Shown here one piece after another: positions 50,106 through 61,200 of a DNA stretch of 64,000 nucleotides (positions are counted from its first letter, which is position 1; each line of letters opens with the position of its first letter). The stretch covers positions 1 to 64,000 of the forward strand of contig JAFLEH010000016.1 in NCBI GenBank assembly GCA_017301995.1. The letters are read 5' to 3'. Below the pieces are notes generated by a model. It made no database searches and was not told where the DNA came from. It saw only the letters and a list, made by a program, of their open reading frames with translations. Position numbers and translations under genes: made by a program. This stretch comes from Verrucomicrobiota bacterium (lineage in GTDB: Bacteria; Verrucomicrobiota; Verrucomicrobiia; Verrucomicrobiales; Akkermansiaceae).

Positions 50106-53100
50106 ATGTTACCGTTTCAAGCCGCACGCACTCGCCGCCGCTTGCGCCGCCCGCGCGGGTTCGCGCTCGCCGTGACGCTCGCGCTCATGGTCTTGCTCAC
50201 CCTGCTTGCCGTTGGGTTGTTAGGATTGTCTTCGGTTAGCCTGAGGAACTCCACCCAAGGCGAGGCCATGCGGACGGCGCGCGCCAACGCGCGGCTGGCG
50301 ATGATGCTGGCGCTCGGGCAGCTTCAGCGGACCACCGGACCCGACCAGCGGATCACCATGACCGCCGACCAGCGGGCCAAGGGCAGCGACGGGGACAACA
50401 CGTCCGCCGCTCGCGGCAACCGCCATTGGACCGGAGTCTATCATGCATGGCCGTCCACCGCCGCCGCGCGGCCCAGCCCGCAATTTCTCGGATGGATGGT
50501 TTCCGGCGACGAGGACCGGATCGCCAAAGCCGAGTATCCCGACGCCTGCCTGCCGTCGGACGAAGCGGTGGAATTGGTCGGCGAGGGCACATTGGGCCCG
50601 GAACCCTTGGACGAGGTGAAAGTGCCCGCGCTGACGATCGCGCGCGACGGAGCACCCGGCGGACGACTCGCCTGGTGGGTGGGAGACCAAGGGGTGAAAG
50701 CCTCCATGGCGACCCCGGCGGCGGCCGAGGGGGGAGATCTGGGTGTGATCCGGCATGGGCAGCAATCCTCGGCCCGCAACTCGGTGGAATTCGCCAAGGC
50801 GGATGATACGAAACCGTTCGCGGGATTGCCTGCGGGCGATCTCAGGTTGCCGAAGGTGGTCAGTTGGCAGGAATCCGAATTTCTGGCATCGTCTCCCACG
50901 GCCCCACGGCCATTGTTCCACGATCTAACCGCATCATCGACCGGCCTGCTCACCAACGTGACCGCCGGCGGATTCCGCAAGGATCTCTCGCTCCAACTCG
51001 AAAGGGCGGTAACCTCGATCCCGAAGACGGCGCTCTACACGGTGAACCGGGAAAACGGAATCAACCTTCCCGAACTGGGAATTTACTACAATTTATATAA
51101 GGAGATCAACCGATCCAATACTTATAACTACACCACGAGCGGAAAACTGGATGCCAGAACACCGCATCTTGCCGTTGCCGGATCGCCATCCGTCTGCGCC
51201 ACGGACGACGAGTTTCACCTCAAACAACCCGCGATCATCAACTATCAGTTGGTGCTGTCGTTCAAGGCCCTGCCCGTCACCGTCAACGGAGTGGCGAAGA
51301 ACCGCCTGCACGTCGTGGCGGACCCGATCATCACCATGTGGAATCCGCTGGATATTCCCGTGGTCGTTCCCACCGGGTCGTTCATCACCGTGAAATACTG
51401 GCAGGTGCCGTATGACATCGCGGTCAGCGTGAACGGCGGCACGTCGGTGCGCGCGCCGTTGGCCGCGTCGCTCGCGGGATCCTCCACCAGTGACAACAAG
51501 GACTTCAATTTCATCTCGATCCAAATGGGCAGCGTGGATGGTCCCCTGGTCTTCAAACCGGGTGAAGTGATCAAGTTCTCCCAGAGCGGCGACATGATCG
51601 TGATGACCGCCGGAGGGGGAGGGAAGAACGCGCTCATTGCCAAGAAGGGCTTCAATTACGGCGGCGGGTTCGCCATGCCCTTGCGCGATCTGGCGGGCGC
51701 GAACATCGATCTCAATGCGGGAGACCGGATCACCTACGAAGCCTATCCGAACAAGCTCACCGCCGGCAAAACCAGCCAGAGCGGAAACTCGGTCACCGGA
51801 GGCAACGCCCACACCCGCCATTTTTCGCTGACCCATCATGAGGTCTATGTGGGGCCCGACCGCGGCGAGTTGCCGACCAGCCTCGGATATGGCGGGATGT
51901 TCATCGACTGGGATTTCGGGAACCGCCGTCTGAAACCCGGAGAAATCCGCGCGACGAACCAAGCGGGAACCAAACCACCTAACGAAAGACTCTATGCCGA
52001 CCGCCTGCCGTCGGTCTTCAAGCCGATCACCGCCAAGGACGCGCGCCCCCTGACATACAGCCAGTTGGTCTCCACCAAGTCCCCTTTCATGATGTTGGCC
52101 TACGATGCCAAAACCGAGGCCGGCAGCGATTCCGGAACCCGCACGCTGGCCCGCTTCAATCCCCGCGCCCATCACGTGGACTTTTATGATATGTCGCAGT
52201 CGGAGCGGGATATCCTGCCCTACGAGTTCCGTGTCGAGCCGCTGGTGAGCTGGGCCAACCGCAGTCTCGACCTCAGCCCGGATGGTTCGGGTTTCTTCGG
52301 CGGCGGTCTAACCGCCCAGGACGGCACCGGATTGGTTTGCACCCACTCGATCCCCCGCGAACCGCTGGTTTCGCTCGCGGCATTCCAGCATTCGTTCGCC
52401 AACGGTTTCGAAATCCACCGTCCGACCGCCGGATACGCCATTCTCAACGACCGCGAGCCGATGTTGCCGCAGATCTCCCATGCCATCGGCAACTCGATGG
52501 CGCCTTCCATGATGGATCCTTCGAAAACCGAGGGAAGCCTGCCTGGCGGCCGGCCGCTGGCGGACCATTCCTATCTGGCCAACCGGGCGCTTTGGGACGA
52601 CTGGTTTCTATCAGGCATCGCCCCGCAGGCCACACCGTCCTATCCGAAGGCGAGGGATCAGAAAACCGTCGCGTCCGATTTCTTCAACGGAAAAGCCAAA
52701 CTGCCAACCGTCCGCTACCTGCCGGATACCGACGGCGCGGACCTGGCAAAACTACTGGCGTCGTTCTTCTCCGGCAGCACCTCCACCGACACCGGGATCA
52801 GGAACCTTGCCAGCTATCTGAGGGTGGACGGTTTGTTCAACGTGAATTCGACCTCGGTGGAGGCATGGAAGGCGGTTTTAGGCGGACTCAAGGGCCGCCC
52901 GATCGTCGTTCGCGACGCCACCGGCAAAGAAAGCGCGGGAAGCGCGTCCACATCGACGGTGCCCGTGACCGGTCTGGCCCAACCGCAGAACCTGGTGGCG
53001 AACGGAGGCGGCAATCCCGATCTCCGCGATCCCTCGCAATGGGTAGGGCGCCGCGAACTCACCGAAGATGAGATCGGGCAACTCGCCAAGGCGCTGGTGG

Positions 53101-53603
53101 CGGAGGTCCGCAAGCGCGGACCCTTCCTAAGCCTCGCCGATTTCGTGAACCGCCGGGTCGGCCGCGACCAGAAACTCGCGCGGTCCGGCGCGGTGCAGAG
53201 CGCGCTGGACTCCGACGCGGTGAAAATCAATCGCGCCTTCAGCTCCGGGTCACGTGCGGTTTACGGGGCCTCGCGATTCGTGTTTCCGGATGCCGAGCGC
53301 GGGCCGCTTTCCTACGGTGCGCCCGGAGTGGTGAAACAGGCGGATATTCTAACACCCATCGCGCCGGTCCTGGCCGCCAGGTCGGACAGTTTCATCATCC
53401 GCGCCTACGGCGAGGCGGTTGACCGCGGCGGCAAGGTGACCGCCCGCGCGTGGTGCGAGGCGGTGGTGGAACGCGACAGGCAGTTCGTCGATCCCACGGA
53501 CAAACCCGAAGCGGTGGTGACCACACTGAAGCCACAAAATCTTGCATTCGGCCGCCGATACGGGATCATCTCGTTCCGCTGGCTGTCGGCGGACGAAATC
53601 TAA
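50106..53603 (+). CDS. Verru_Chthon cassette protein A
   Basis: An 1165-residue protein of the TIGR02600-type family, restricted as far as I know to Verrucomicrobiota. The basic N-terminus RRLRRPRGFALAVTLALMVLLTLLAVGLLGLSS is a prepilin-like signal with a hydrophobic helix and G-F junction. Large beta-rich domains follow; recognisable are GNRHWTGVYHAWPS, LAWWVGDQGVKA, NPLDIPVVVPTGSF, a C-terminal LSLADFVNRRVGRDQKLARSGAVQ and FIIRAYGEAVDRGGKVTARAWCEAVVER (type IV pilus/PilX-like). It usually heads a cassette with prepilin-like proteins B, C and D; here none follows. Promoter region upstream has TTGAGT near 49995. Confidence 0.85.
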   Translation: MLPFQAARTRRRLRRPRGFALAVTLALMVLLTLLAVGLLGLSSVSLRNSTQGEAMRTARANARLAMMLALGQLQRTTGPDQRITMTADQRAKGSDGDNTSAARGNRHWTGVYHAWPSTAAARPSPQFLGWMVSGDEDRIAKAEYPDACLPSDEAVELVGEGTLGPEPLDEVKVPALTIARDGAPGGRLAWWVGDQGVKASMATPAAAEGGDLGVIRHGQQSSARNSVEFAKADDTKPFAGLPAGDLRLPKVVSWQESEFLASSPTAPRPLFHDLTASSTGLLTNVTAGGFRKDLSLQLERAVTSIPKTALYTVNRENGINLPELGIYYNLYKEINRSNTYNYTTSGKLDARTPHLAVAGSPSVCATDDEFHLKQPAIINYQLVLSFKALPVTVNGVAKNRLHVVADPIITMWNPLDIPVVVPTGSFITVKYWQVPYDIAVSVNGGTSVRAPLAASLAGSSTSDNKDFNFISIQMGSVDGPLVFKPGEVIKFSQSGDMIVMTAGGGGKNALIAKKGFNYGGGFAMPLRDLAGANIDLNAGDRITYEAYPNKLTAGKTSQSGNSVTGGNAHTRHFSLTHHEVYVGPDRGELPTSLGYGGMFIDWDFGNRRLKPGEIRATNQAGTKPPNERLYADRLPSVFKPITAKDARPLTYSQLVSTKSPFMMLAYDAKTEAGSDSGTRTLARFNPRAHHVDFYDMSQSERDILPYEFRVEPLVSWANRSLDLSPDGSGFFGGGLTAQDGTGLVCTHSIPREPLVSLAAFQHSFANGFEIHRPTAGYAILNDREPMLPQISHAIGNSMAPSMMDPSKTEGSLPGGRPLADHSYLANRALWDDWFLSGIAPQATPSYPKARDQKTVASDFFNGKAKLPTVRYLPDTDGADLAKLLASFFSGSTSTDTGIRNLASYLRVDGLFNVNSTSVEAWKAVLGGLKGRPIVVRDATGKESAGSASTSTVPVTGLAQPQNLVANGGGNPDLRDPSQWVGRRELTEDEIGQLAKALVAEVRKRGPFLSLADFVNRRVGRDQKLARSGAVQSALDSDAVKINRAFSSGSRAVYGASRFVFPDAERGPLSYGAPGVVKQADILTPIAPVLAARSDSFIIRAYGEAVDRGGKVTARAWCEAVVERDRQFVDPTDKPEAVVTTLKPQNLAFGRRYGIISFRWLSADEI

Positions 53604-53613
53604 CCCACCTATC

Positions 53614-54273
53614 ATGACGCGCCTCCTGCTTGTTCTGTTCGCCACTCTCGGTGTCGCTCTCGCGCAGTCCGCCGGGACCAAAAGCGGCGTGAGCGTCCGT
53701 TTTCTTGCGGAACGGATGCCGGAGGATCTCGGCCAGGTGGCGCTCGCCGCCAAGGACGCCAAGACCGCGCCGTTCGATGTTCCGGTAAATCATCTATCCG
53801 ATCCGCAGACCCCTCCGCAGCGGGTTTTCAGCGTGTGGTCGGTGGCCAAGAACGTCTCGCTGGCCACGGTGACGCTGCCGGAGCAAGGCGATTCATTCAT
53901 CGTGCTGCTGGTTCCCTCCGCCGAGAGCGGTTTCAAAACGGTGGTGATCGCCGCGAAGAACAAGGATTTCGCGCCGGGCGACATCTATTTCTACAATCAC
54001 GCCGACAAGACGGTGCTCGGCTATGTTGGCACCGCAAAATTCGTTCTCGATCCCGCCCAAGGAAAGACCCTGCGTCCCGCCGGGGCTTCCACGGAGGGGC
54101 CCTACTACCAGATCGGACTTGGTGTTCGGGAAAAGGACGGTGACCGTCCGCTCAGCACCGCCCGCTGGCCAATCCAGAAGGACATCCGGATGTATGTGTT
54201 CTTTTTCATCAACCCGCGCACCCAGCGGCTCGACTTCCGCGCCGTGGACGAGTTTGTGGAACCTGAAAAATAG
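53614..54273 (+). CDS. Secreted hypothetical protein
   Basis: A 219-residue protein with the signal peptide MTRLLLVLFATLGVALAQS. The mature part is beta-strand rich (VSVRFLAERMPEDLGQVALA, VFSVWSVAKNVSLATVTLPE, GDIYFYNHADKTVLGYVGTA) and suggests a beta-sandwich. It resembles the small secreted companions that follow Verru_Chthon protein A, but I cannot name the family. It begins 10 bp after protein A and ends 10 bp before the sulfatase, so the three form one transcript. Confidence 0.75.
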   Translation: MTRLLLVLFATLGVALAQSAGTKSGVSVRFLAERMPEDLGQVALAAKDAKTAPFDVPVNHLSDPQTPPQRVFSVWSVAKNVSLATVTLPEQGDSFIVLLVPSAESGFKTVVIAAKNKDFAPGDIYFYNHADKTVLGYVGTAKFVLDPAQGKTLRPAGASTEGPYYQIGLGVREKDGDRPLSTARWPIQKDIRMYVFFFINPRTQRLDFRAVDEFVEPEK

Positions 54274-54283
54274 TCGAATTGTT

Positions 54284-55942
54284 ATGAAAAAGATTGCGCC
54301 TTTCCTGATCCGGACGTTCGTTTGTTGGATCGGCTGCCTGGCGTTCGGTGGAGCCGCGGAGCTTCCCAACATCCTGTGGATCACCAGCGAGGACAACGCC
54401 TCACACTGGCTCGGATGCTATGGAAACACCCAGGCGTCCACTCCACGCCTCGACCGATTGGCATCCGAAGGCCTGCGGTTCACGCGGGCTTATTCGAACG
54501 CCCCGGTGTGCGCGGTCGCGCGTTCGACGATCCTGAACGGTGCCTACGCGGTCACCCAGGGCACCCAGCACATGCGCAGCAGGCATCCTATCCCGGCGAA
54601 GTTCCGTCCCTACGTTTCCTACCTCCGGGAACACGGCTACTATTGTACCAACAATTCGAAGACCGACTACAACTTCAAAGGCAACGATGCCGCCATCTGG
54701 GACGAGTGCTCCAACAAAGCCCATTACCGCAACCGGCCGGCCGGGAAGCCGTTCATGGCGGTGTTCAATCTAACCATCACACACGAGAGCAACCTGTTCC
54801 CCGCCCAGATCCGCAAAAACCGCAAGCAGGGCACCATCCCCGGAGTCCCGAGGGTCGATCCCAAGTCCGTGACGATTCCGCCCTGCCAACCCGACCTTCC
54901 GGAAATGCGCGAGGATGCCGCGATCTATCACGATTGCGTGACCGCGCTGGACCGGCAGGTCGGGAAACTGCTCGACGATCTGGAACGCGATGGTCTTGCG
55001 GAAAACACCATCGTGTTCTACTACGCCGATCACGGCGGAGCGATGGCTCGAGGAAAAAGATATCTCGAAAACACGGGAACGCGGGTGCCGATGATCATCC
55101 GCGTGCCGGCCAAGTGGAGGCACCTGTCGCCCTTCGAACCGGGGCGGGCGGTGGATGAACCGGTGGCATTCGTCGATCTGGCACCCACCGTGTTGTCACT
55201 ATGCGGGGTGGCCACTCCGCCGCAGATGCAGGGTCGCGCGTTTCTCGGCCCTCATCGCGCGGGGCCGCGTTCGGAAGAGTTTCTGTTTGGGGATCGCTTT
55301 GACGGGATTCCCGGCATGCGCCGGGCGATCACCGATGGCAAATTCAAATACATCCGATGCTTCACGCCGCAATATCCGGGCGCGCCCTACAGCGACTACC
55401 CGCTCGGCCAAGCGTCGTGGCTGGCATGGAAGACCGCCTATGAAGCCGGAAAACTCACCGGCTACCATCGCGATCTGTGGTCGGCGCCACGACCGGTCGA
55501 GCTGCTGTTTGATCTAACTAACGATCCGTGGGAGGTCGATAATCTCGCGGCAAAACCGGAGCATGCAGACCGTCTGGCCACCCTGCGCGGGCGCCTGAAA
55601 CAAGTCATGCTGGACACACGCGACACCGGCGTGATCCCGGAGCCAATGTGGGAGGAACTCGTCAAGGCCGGCACCATCAACGGGTACGCCGCGCAACCAT
55701 CCACCAATCATGCGGGACTGGTCGATCTCGCGTTTCTCGCCACGGCGGCGGATTTTTCTCCGGAAATCCCGAAGAATCTATCCGACCCCTCTCCGGTCCG
55801 GCGGTATTGGGCTGCGGTGGGTTGCGAAATCCATGGAAAACAAGCCGCGGGAGCGGTCCCGCTACTGGAGAAACTGAGCGATGACCCCTCGCCCGCCGTT
55901 CGGAAGGCCGCCGCGGCCGCGCTGGCCGCATGCGGTGGTTAG
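54284..55942 (+). CDS. Secreted sulfatase (formylglycine type)
   Basis: A 552-residue sulfatase with signal peptide (IRTFVCWIGCLAFGGAAE). Metal-site acids are in NILWITSEDNASHWLGCYGN. The maturation motif is SNAPVCAVARSTILNG: the Cys would be oxidised to formylglycine (CxAxR form). Further family residues are IVFYYADHGGAMARGKRYLENTGTRVPMIIRVP and GMRRAITDGKFKYIRCF. A small C-terminal helical repeat (about 490-552, HGKQAAGAVPLLEKLSDDPS) is HEAT-like. Verrucomicrobiota use many such enzymes on sulfated polysaccharides. It is convergent with lepA, six bases apart. No anaerobic maturase lies in the window. Confidence 0.92.
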   Translation: MKKIAPFLIRTFVCWIGCLAFGGAAELPNILWITSEDNASHWLGCYGNTQASTPRLDRLASEGLRFTRAYSNAPVCAVARSTILNGAYAVTQGTQHMRSRHPIPAKFRPYVSYLREHGYYCTNNSKTDYNFKGNDAAIWDECSNKAHYRNRPAGKPFMAVFNLTITHESNLFPAQIRKNRKQGTIPGVPRVDPKSVTIPPCQPDLPEMREDAAIYHDCVTALDRQVGKLLDDLERDGLAENTIVFYYADHGGAMARGKRYLENTGTRVPMIIRVPAKWRHLSPFEPGRAVDEPVAFVDLAPTVLSLCGVATPPQMQGRAFLGPHRAGPRSEEFLFGDRFDGIPGMRRAITDGKFKYIRCFTPQYPGAPYSDYPLGQASWLAWKTAYEAGKLTGYHRDLWSAPRPVELLFDLTNDPWEVDNLAAKPEHADRLATLRGRLKQVMLDTRDTGVIPEPMWEELVKAGTINGYAAQPSTNHAGLVDLAFLATAADFSPEIPKNLSDPSPVRRYWAAVGCEIHGKQAAGAVPLLEKLSDDPSPAVRKAAAAALAACGG

Positions 55943-55947
55943 ATCCC

Positions 55948-57747
55948 TCAGTCCCCCGTCTTCAGCACGCGGATGAAGGCGTCCTGGGGGATGTTCACCT
56001 TGCCGAAGAGTTTCATCTTCTTTTTCCCTTCCTTCTGTTTCTCCAACAGCTTGCGCTTGCGGGTGATGTCGCCGCCGTAGCACTTGGCGGTCACGTTTTT
56101 GCGCATGGCGGAGATCGATTCGCGGGCGACGATTTTGCCACCCACCGCGGCCTGGATGGCCACCACGAAAAGGTGGGCCGGGATCACTTCCTTGAGCCGC
56201 ATCGCCAGCGCCCGGCCGTAGGATTCCGCCTTGTCGCGGTGGACGATGGTGGAAAACGCCTCCACCGGATCGCCGGCGATGAGCATGTCCATCTTCACCA
56301 TGTTCGCCTCGCGGTAGCCGGCGTGCTCGTAGTCCATCGATCCGTAGCCGCGGGTCATCGACTTGAGGCGGTCGTTGAAGTCCACCAATATTTCGGATAG
56401 AGGCAGCACGCAAGACAGCATCACCCGGTTTTCGTCGATGGTTTCGGTGTGGGTGACCTCGCCGCGTTTTTCCATCACCAACTGCATCATGTCTCCGATG
56501 TATTCGCCGGGAACCATGATGAAGACATTGACGATCGGTTCCTCGATGATGTCGATGGTCTGCGGTTCGGGAAACAGGGTGGGATTGTCCACCACGGTAT
56601 CCGTGCCGTCGGTCAGCCGCACATGATAGATCACGGACGGATAGGTCGAGATCACGTTCATGTCGAACTCCCGGCGCAGGCGTTCCTGGATGATCTCCAT
56701 GTGGAGCAGCCCGAGGAACCCGCAGCGGAAGCCGAAGCCAAGCGCGGTGGAGCTTTCCTGCTGATAGGTGAACGCCGGATCGTTGATCTGGAGTTTGGCC
56801 ATCGCCGTTTTCAGGTTCTCGTAGTCGGCGGTGTCCACCGGATAGATCCCGGAAAACACCATCGGCTGGATCTCCTTGAAACCGGGGAGGGGTTCGGAGC
56901 AGGGCTTCACCGCATCGGTCATGGTGTCGCCGATCTTCACTTCGGCGGCCGATTTCATGTTGGCGATCACATAGCCCACGTCGCCGGCCTGCAGCACGGC
57001 GCGCGCGGTCATTTTCGGGGTGAAAACGCCGACTTCCTTGACCTCGTAGGTGTTGTCGGTGGCGAACAGTTTCACCTTTTGGCCGCGTTTCACCGATCCG
57101 GAAAAGACGCGGACATAGGAAACCACGCCGCGGTAGGTGTCATAGACCGAGTCGAAAACCGAGCAACGCAGGAGCTTGTCCGGATTCTCGCTCGGGGCCG
57201 GCACCCGTTGGATGATCGCCTCCAGAATGTCCTCGATGCCGATCCCGTTTTTGGCCGATGCCGGGATGCAGTCTTCGGCGGGAATGCAGAGCACCTCTTC
57301 GAGCTGGCGCTTGCATTTCTTGACGTCCGCCGCCGGGAGATCGATCTTGTTGAGCACCGGAATGACCGTCAGATTCTGGTTCATCGCCAGGTGCAGGTTG
57401 GCTACGGTCTGGGCTTCCACGCCCTGGGCGGCGTCCACCATCAGGATGGCCCCCTCGCAGGCGGCCAGCGAGCGGGAAACCTCGTAGGTGAAATCCACGT
57501 GGCCGGGCGTGTCCAGCAGGTTGAGCTTGTAGGTTTTGCCGTCCTTGGCGGTGTACTCCATCGCCACCGGGTGGCTCTTGATGGTGATGCCCTTTTCCCG
57601 CTCCAGATCCATCGAATCGAGAAGCTGGTCCTGTTTCTGCCGTTCCGAAATGGTGCTTGTGATCTCCAACAGCCGATCCGAGAGCGTGGTCTTCCCGTGA
57701 TCGATGTGGGCGATGATGGAAAAATTTCGGGTCAGCTCGGTGGACAT
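55948..57747 (-). CDS. lepA: Elongation factor 4 (LepA)
   Basis: A 599-residue ribosome-associated GTPase. G motifs: AHIDHGKTTLSDRL, GITIKSHPVA, DTPGHVDFTYEVSRSLAACE and NKIDLPAADV. The C-terminal domain specific to LepA includes GFGFRCGFLGLLHMEIIQERLRREF and CYGGDITRKRKLLEKQKEGKKKMK. ATG 57747 gives MSTELTRNFSIIAHID, the standard start; an in-frame extension to 57798 lacks support. Length equals that of E. coli LepA (599). Confidence 0.97.
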   Translation of the reverse strand: MSTELTRNFSIIAHIDHGKTTLSDRLLEITSTISERQKQDQLLDSMDLEREKGITIKSHPVAMEYTAKDGKTYKLNLLDTPGHVDFTYEVSRSLAACEGAILMVDAAQGVEAQTVANLHLAMNQNLTVIPVLNKIDLPAADVKKCKRQLEEVLCIPAEDCIPASAKNGIGIEDILEAIIQRVPAPSENPDKLLRCSVFDSVYDTYRGVVSYVRVFSGSVKRGQKVKLFATDNTYEVKEVGVFTPKMTARAVLQAGDVGYVIANMKSAAEVKIGDTMTDAVKPCSEPLPGFKEIQPMVFSGIYPVDTADYENLKTAMAKLQINDPAFTYQQESSTALGFGFRCGFLGLLHMEIIQERLRREFDMNVISTYPSVIYHVRLTDGTDTVVDNPTLFPEPQTIDIIEEPIVNVFIMVPGEYIGDMMQLVMEKRGEVTHTETIDENRVMLSCVLPLSEILVDFNDRLKSMTRGYGSMDYEHAGYREANMVKMDMLIAGDPVEAFSTIVHRDKAESYGRALAMRLKEVIPAHLFVVAIQAAVGGKIVARESISAMRKNVTAKCYGGDITRKRKLLEKQKEGKKKMKLFGKVNIPQDAFIRVLKTGD

Positions 57748-58296
57748 GGACTTGGGGGAAAACCGTCGGCGCTGGCGGACGGGACGGGGGAAATACATGC
57801 GGATGGGGGAAAAAGAAAGGCAGAAATGCGGGAAATCGGGGGGCGGACCGTCCTTGGGTGGCGGACGGCCCCTGGATCGGCAGGCGCGCGACTGCTCTGC
57901 CAGGATTGGAGCCCCCCTTCGGGAAGCGGGATTTTCCCTCCGGATCCTGAGTCTCGCGGGTCATTTTCCACCCTTCGGCGGGCAGTAAACCGCGCAAACG
58001 CACAGCCGCCGTCTCCCACATCATACGCATCCGCGCCACCAGACGCATCGACATCCGCCCCTGCCGCCGCGAGCCACGGGCCGTCAAACGCGGGCCGAAA
58101 CCCTATCAAAGCCTCCCCGAAAACCGATCCAATTTCATCGAAATCCAACACCGGGGACGTGATCGGAAAAGTGCTTGATCCCCTGCCATTCGGGTCAGTC
58201 CTTTACGAGGGAGATCACCGCACGAGCGGACGGCCATGCGGGTTGCGAGAACCGGGCAACCTGCCGGCCCGGTCCCGCAACTCTCAGGGAATCAGC
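57748..58296. other. Intergenic region between lepA and the giant repeat protein
   Basis: About 550 bp between the start of lepA and the end of the next minus-strand gene. It should hold the lepA promoter, which I cannot place, and the terminator of the giant gene; CCGGGCAACCTGCCGGCCCGG at about 58254-58274 is partly palindromic. Overlapping ORFs look like shadows. Confidence 0.5.
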
Positions 58297-61200
58297 TTAC
58301 GGCGTGAACGGGATATCCGCCTTCACGCGGGCGAATTTCTTCGCGTCCGGGGCCATCGGGATGGTCACGGTCACGCTTTCACCCGCCACGGTGACCGCGC
58401 CGGTGGTGCCATCCACGGTCGGGATCAGATAGGCGTTCGCGGGTGGCCAGGTGGCCAAATCCGTGCTCGTCTCGGCGGTCACGGCGTAGGCCTTCGAGGC
58501 GGTGGAGCGTTTGAAGGTGAACACCAGGTTGCCGCCGGTGACGGTCGCGGACGGGAAACCGGCGGTGCCTGGTCCCGTGAATGCCGTCGGATCGGAGCCG
58601 ATGACAAACTCGATGCCGTTGTCCAACCCGTCGCCATCGAAGTCCACACCGGGCGCGCGGTTGGCACCGGTGAGGGCACCATAGCCGGCGAGCCAGCCCA
58701 GATAGGGGTCGTTGAGCACCAGTGCGATGTTATTGGAACTCACGCCGTCGTTGTAGTTGTAAACGAGGTTGTAGTTCGAGGGCTTTCCAGTGACCGTGCC
58801 GAAGGTGCCGGTGAGCGTGCCGTAGGAGGCGATCACATAGACCGGTGCCGTGGGTACGCCGACCGGCAGCAGGTTGAGCGTGGCGTTGCTCACATTGAGC
58901 GTGCCGGTGACGGCGAGTTTGTCGCACTTGGGTGTTGAGGCGTCGTCGATTTCCAGGTCGAGGATGCCACCGGTTGCGAGGTTCGCGCTGGCGGCGCTCA
59001 TGGTGCCGGTGGAGTTGCCCGGAGCGATTCTGGCCGCGGCGGCGGTGGCGGTGATGCTGTTGGTGGAGGTCATGGTCCCCCCGAGTGTCGCGCCAGCGGC
59101 CACGGTGATCGCGGAGGCATAGGTGTTGTTGACGATCAACTTGCCGCCGCTGAGCGTGGTGGTGCCGGTGTGGGTGCAGGCACCGTTGAGCGTCTGGGTG
59201 GCACCGCCGCTTTTGGTCAAGCCGAGGGCGCGGGTGCCGCCGTCGGCCATTGTTCCGCCGAACACATAGGAAGCCGTGCTGGCGGCACCGGTGGCCAAAG
59301 TGATCCGCCAGCTACTCCCCCCGTTCGCATTGACGGCGATCCCGGCTGCATACGGCACTGCTTCGGTGGCGGCACCGCCGACGAGCCCTTGGAAGGTATC
59401 CCCATTGGAGCCAATGCCCAAGTTGGTGCCGGCTGACATATACACGACGGCTGCGTCGGGGATGGCGTTGTAAGAACCGCCTCCGCCATTCCCGATTTGC
59501 AACATCCCGGTTTCGATATAGAGGTCGCCGGTCCAAGTGTTTGCGGTGTTGATAAGTCGGGCGCGGGGTTTGCCGTTGTAGGAACCGTCGGGGTTCGTGC
59601 CGCAGCGAATGCGAACATTGCCGGTCCCGGAGATCAGAGCGCCGAAGTTGTAGAGCCCGCTAGTGGCTGGATTGTCGATCAATGAGGTATTCTCCAAGAC
59701 CAAATCACGGCCGTTGAGGTTGAGGGTGCCGTTGATCCGCGGATTGCCGGGGTTCGTGGGGGCGTTACCGGCGAAGCGGACAATGGCTTTGGAGGTACTC
59801 CCGCCGTCCAGCGTGCCAAGGGTGAATGCGGCGTCGATCATCACTTGGTCAGCAGCAGCCGTGGTGCAGGGGATCTCAAACACGGTGTCGTCGGAGCCGG
59901 AGTTGGCATTGCCGAGGGTGATGGCGGTGCCGGTCGCCAGGGCGGTGACCGAACTGAACGCGAGCGTGCCTTTTTCGACGACCACGGTGGAACCGCCGGT
60001 CACATAGTTGGTGGCGGTGGCGCGATCCGTGGGGTGTCCGATGGTGAGCCTGCCGGTGCCTTTCTTGGTGATCGTGGTGCCGGTGATGGCACCGCCGGTG
60101 CCCGTGATGCGGGCGTCGGTGCAGGTGTCACTGATTTCCACCTGCGGGGTGGCGAGGGCGATACCCGTGTTGAGCGTGAGCGTGCACACATCGGCCGGCA
60201 GGGTGGTGGCGTCGCCGAACACGACCTTGGCGGTGCCGAAGGCGTTGTTGTTTCCTGGCACGACCTCGCCTTTCGAAATCACCATGGATCCGGTGAATCC
60301 GGCGTTGGCGCTCGGGATCGAAAGGACGCCTTCGCCCCCTTTCGCCAGGGTTCCCGCGCCGGTGATCGTGCCGGGGATGGCGGCGGTGACGCCGGTGGGC
60401 GGAGACAAGCGCAGCACGCCGTTGGTTAGGGTGATGTCTGCGAACTCGACCGGGCACTCGAAGGTGGCGCTGCCGCTGCCATCCTTGGTGACGGTGCTTG
60501 CGGACACGGTTCCCGCGCCTTGGAACAACCAGTTGTCATTGCTGTTGATCACCAGGTTGCCGGCGTTGACACTGGCTGGCACGCCAATGGTGCCGCCGCC
60601 GGTGTTGCCGAAGGTGACATTGTCCGCGAAAAGGAAGGTGCTGGGTGTCAGCGACGGATTGTTCCAATTGCTGGTGGTGTTGATATCCCAGTTGCTGCCG
60701 CCGGTGCCGGTCCAGGTGAGATCCACCGGCGTGCCCAGGGTGAGGTTGACCGCGTTGGCGGCCACACTGAACACCGGCGTGCGGTAATTTGAAGCACCCG
60801 CCAAGGTGAAATTGCTGAACGCGCCGGTCAGGCCACCGGTAAACGCAATAACTTCGATCGGTCCCGGTGTAGTGGGTACGCTTTGCAAGTTCACGGTGAC
60901 TCCGCCGGTGGTGTTGAGAGTGCCGGCGGCGAGCACGCCGAGCGGCGTGCTCCCGTTGACATTCAAAGCGGCACCATTGAGGGTCAGGTTGCCACCAAAG
61001 GTGCCTTCGCCGGAGAGGGTGGTGTTGGCGTCGAAACTGGCGGTGGCACCGGTGCCGCCCAAGGTGGCTCCGGTGGGCAGATTGATCCCGCCCTCGGTCA
61101 CCGACAGGCTGCCGGTGAAGGAGGTCGAGGCACCGCTCAGGGTCAATGTGCCCGCGCCGGACTTGACGAGACTGAGCGCGGAGGTGGCATCGTCGAAAGT

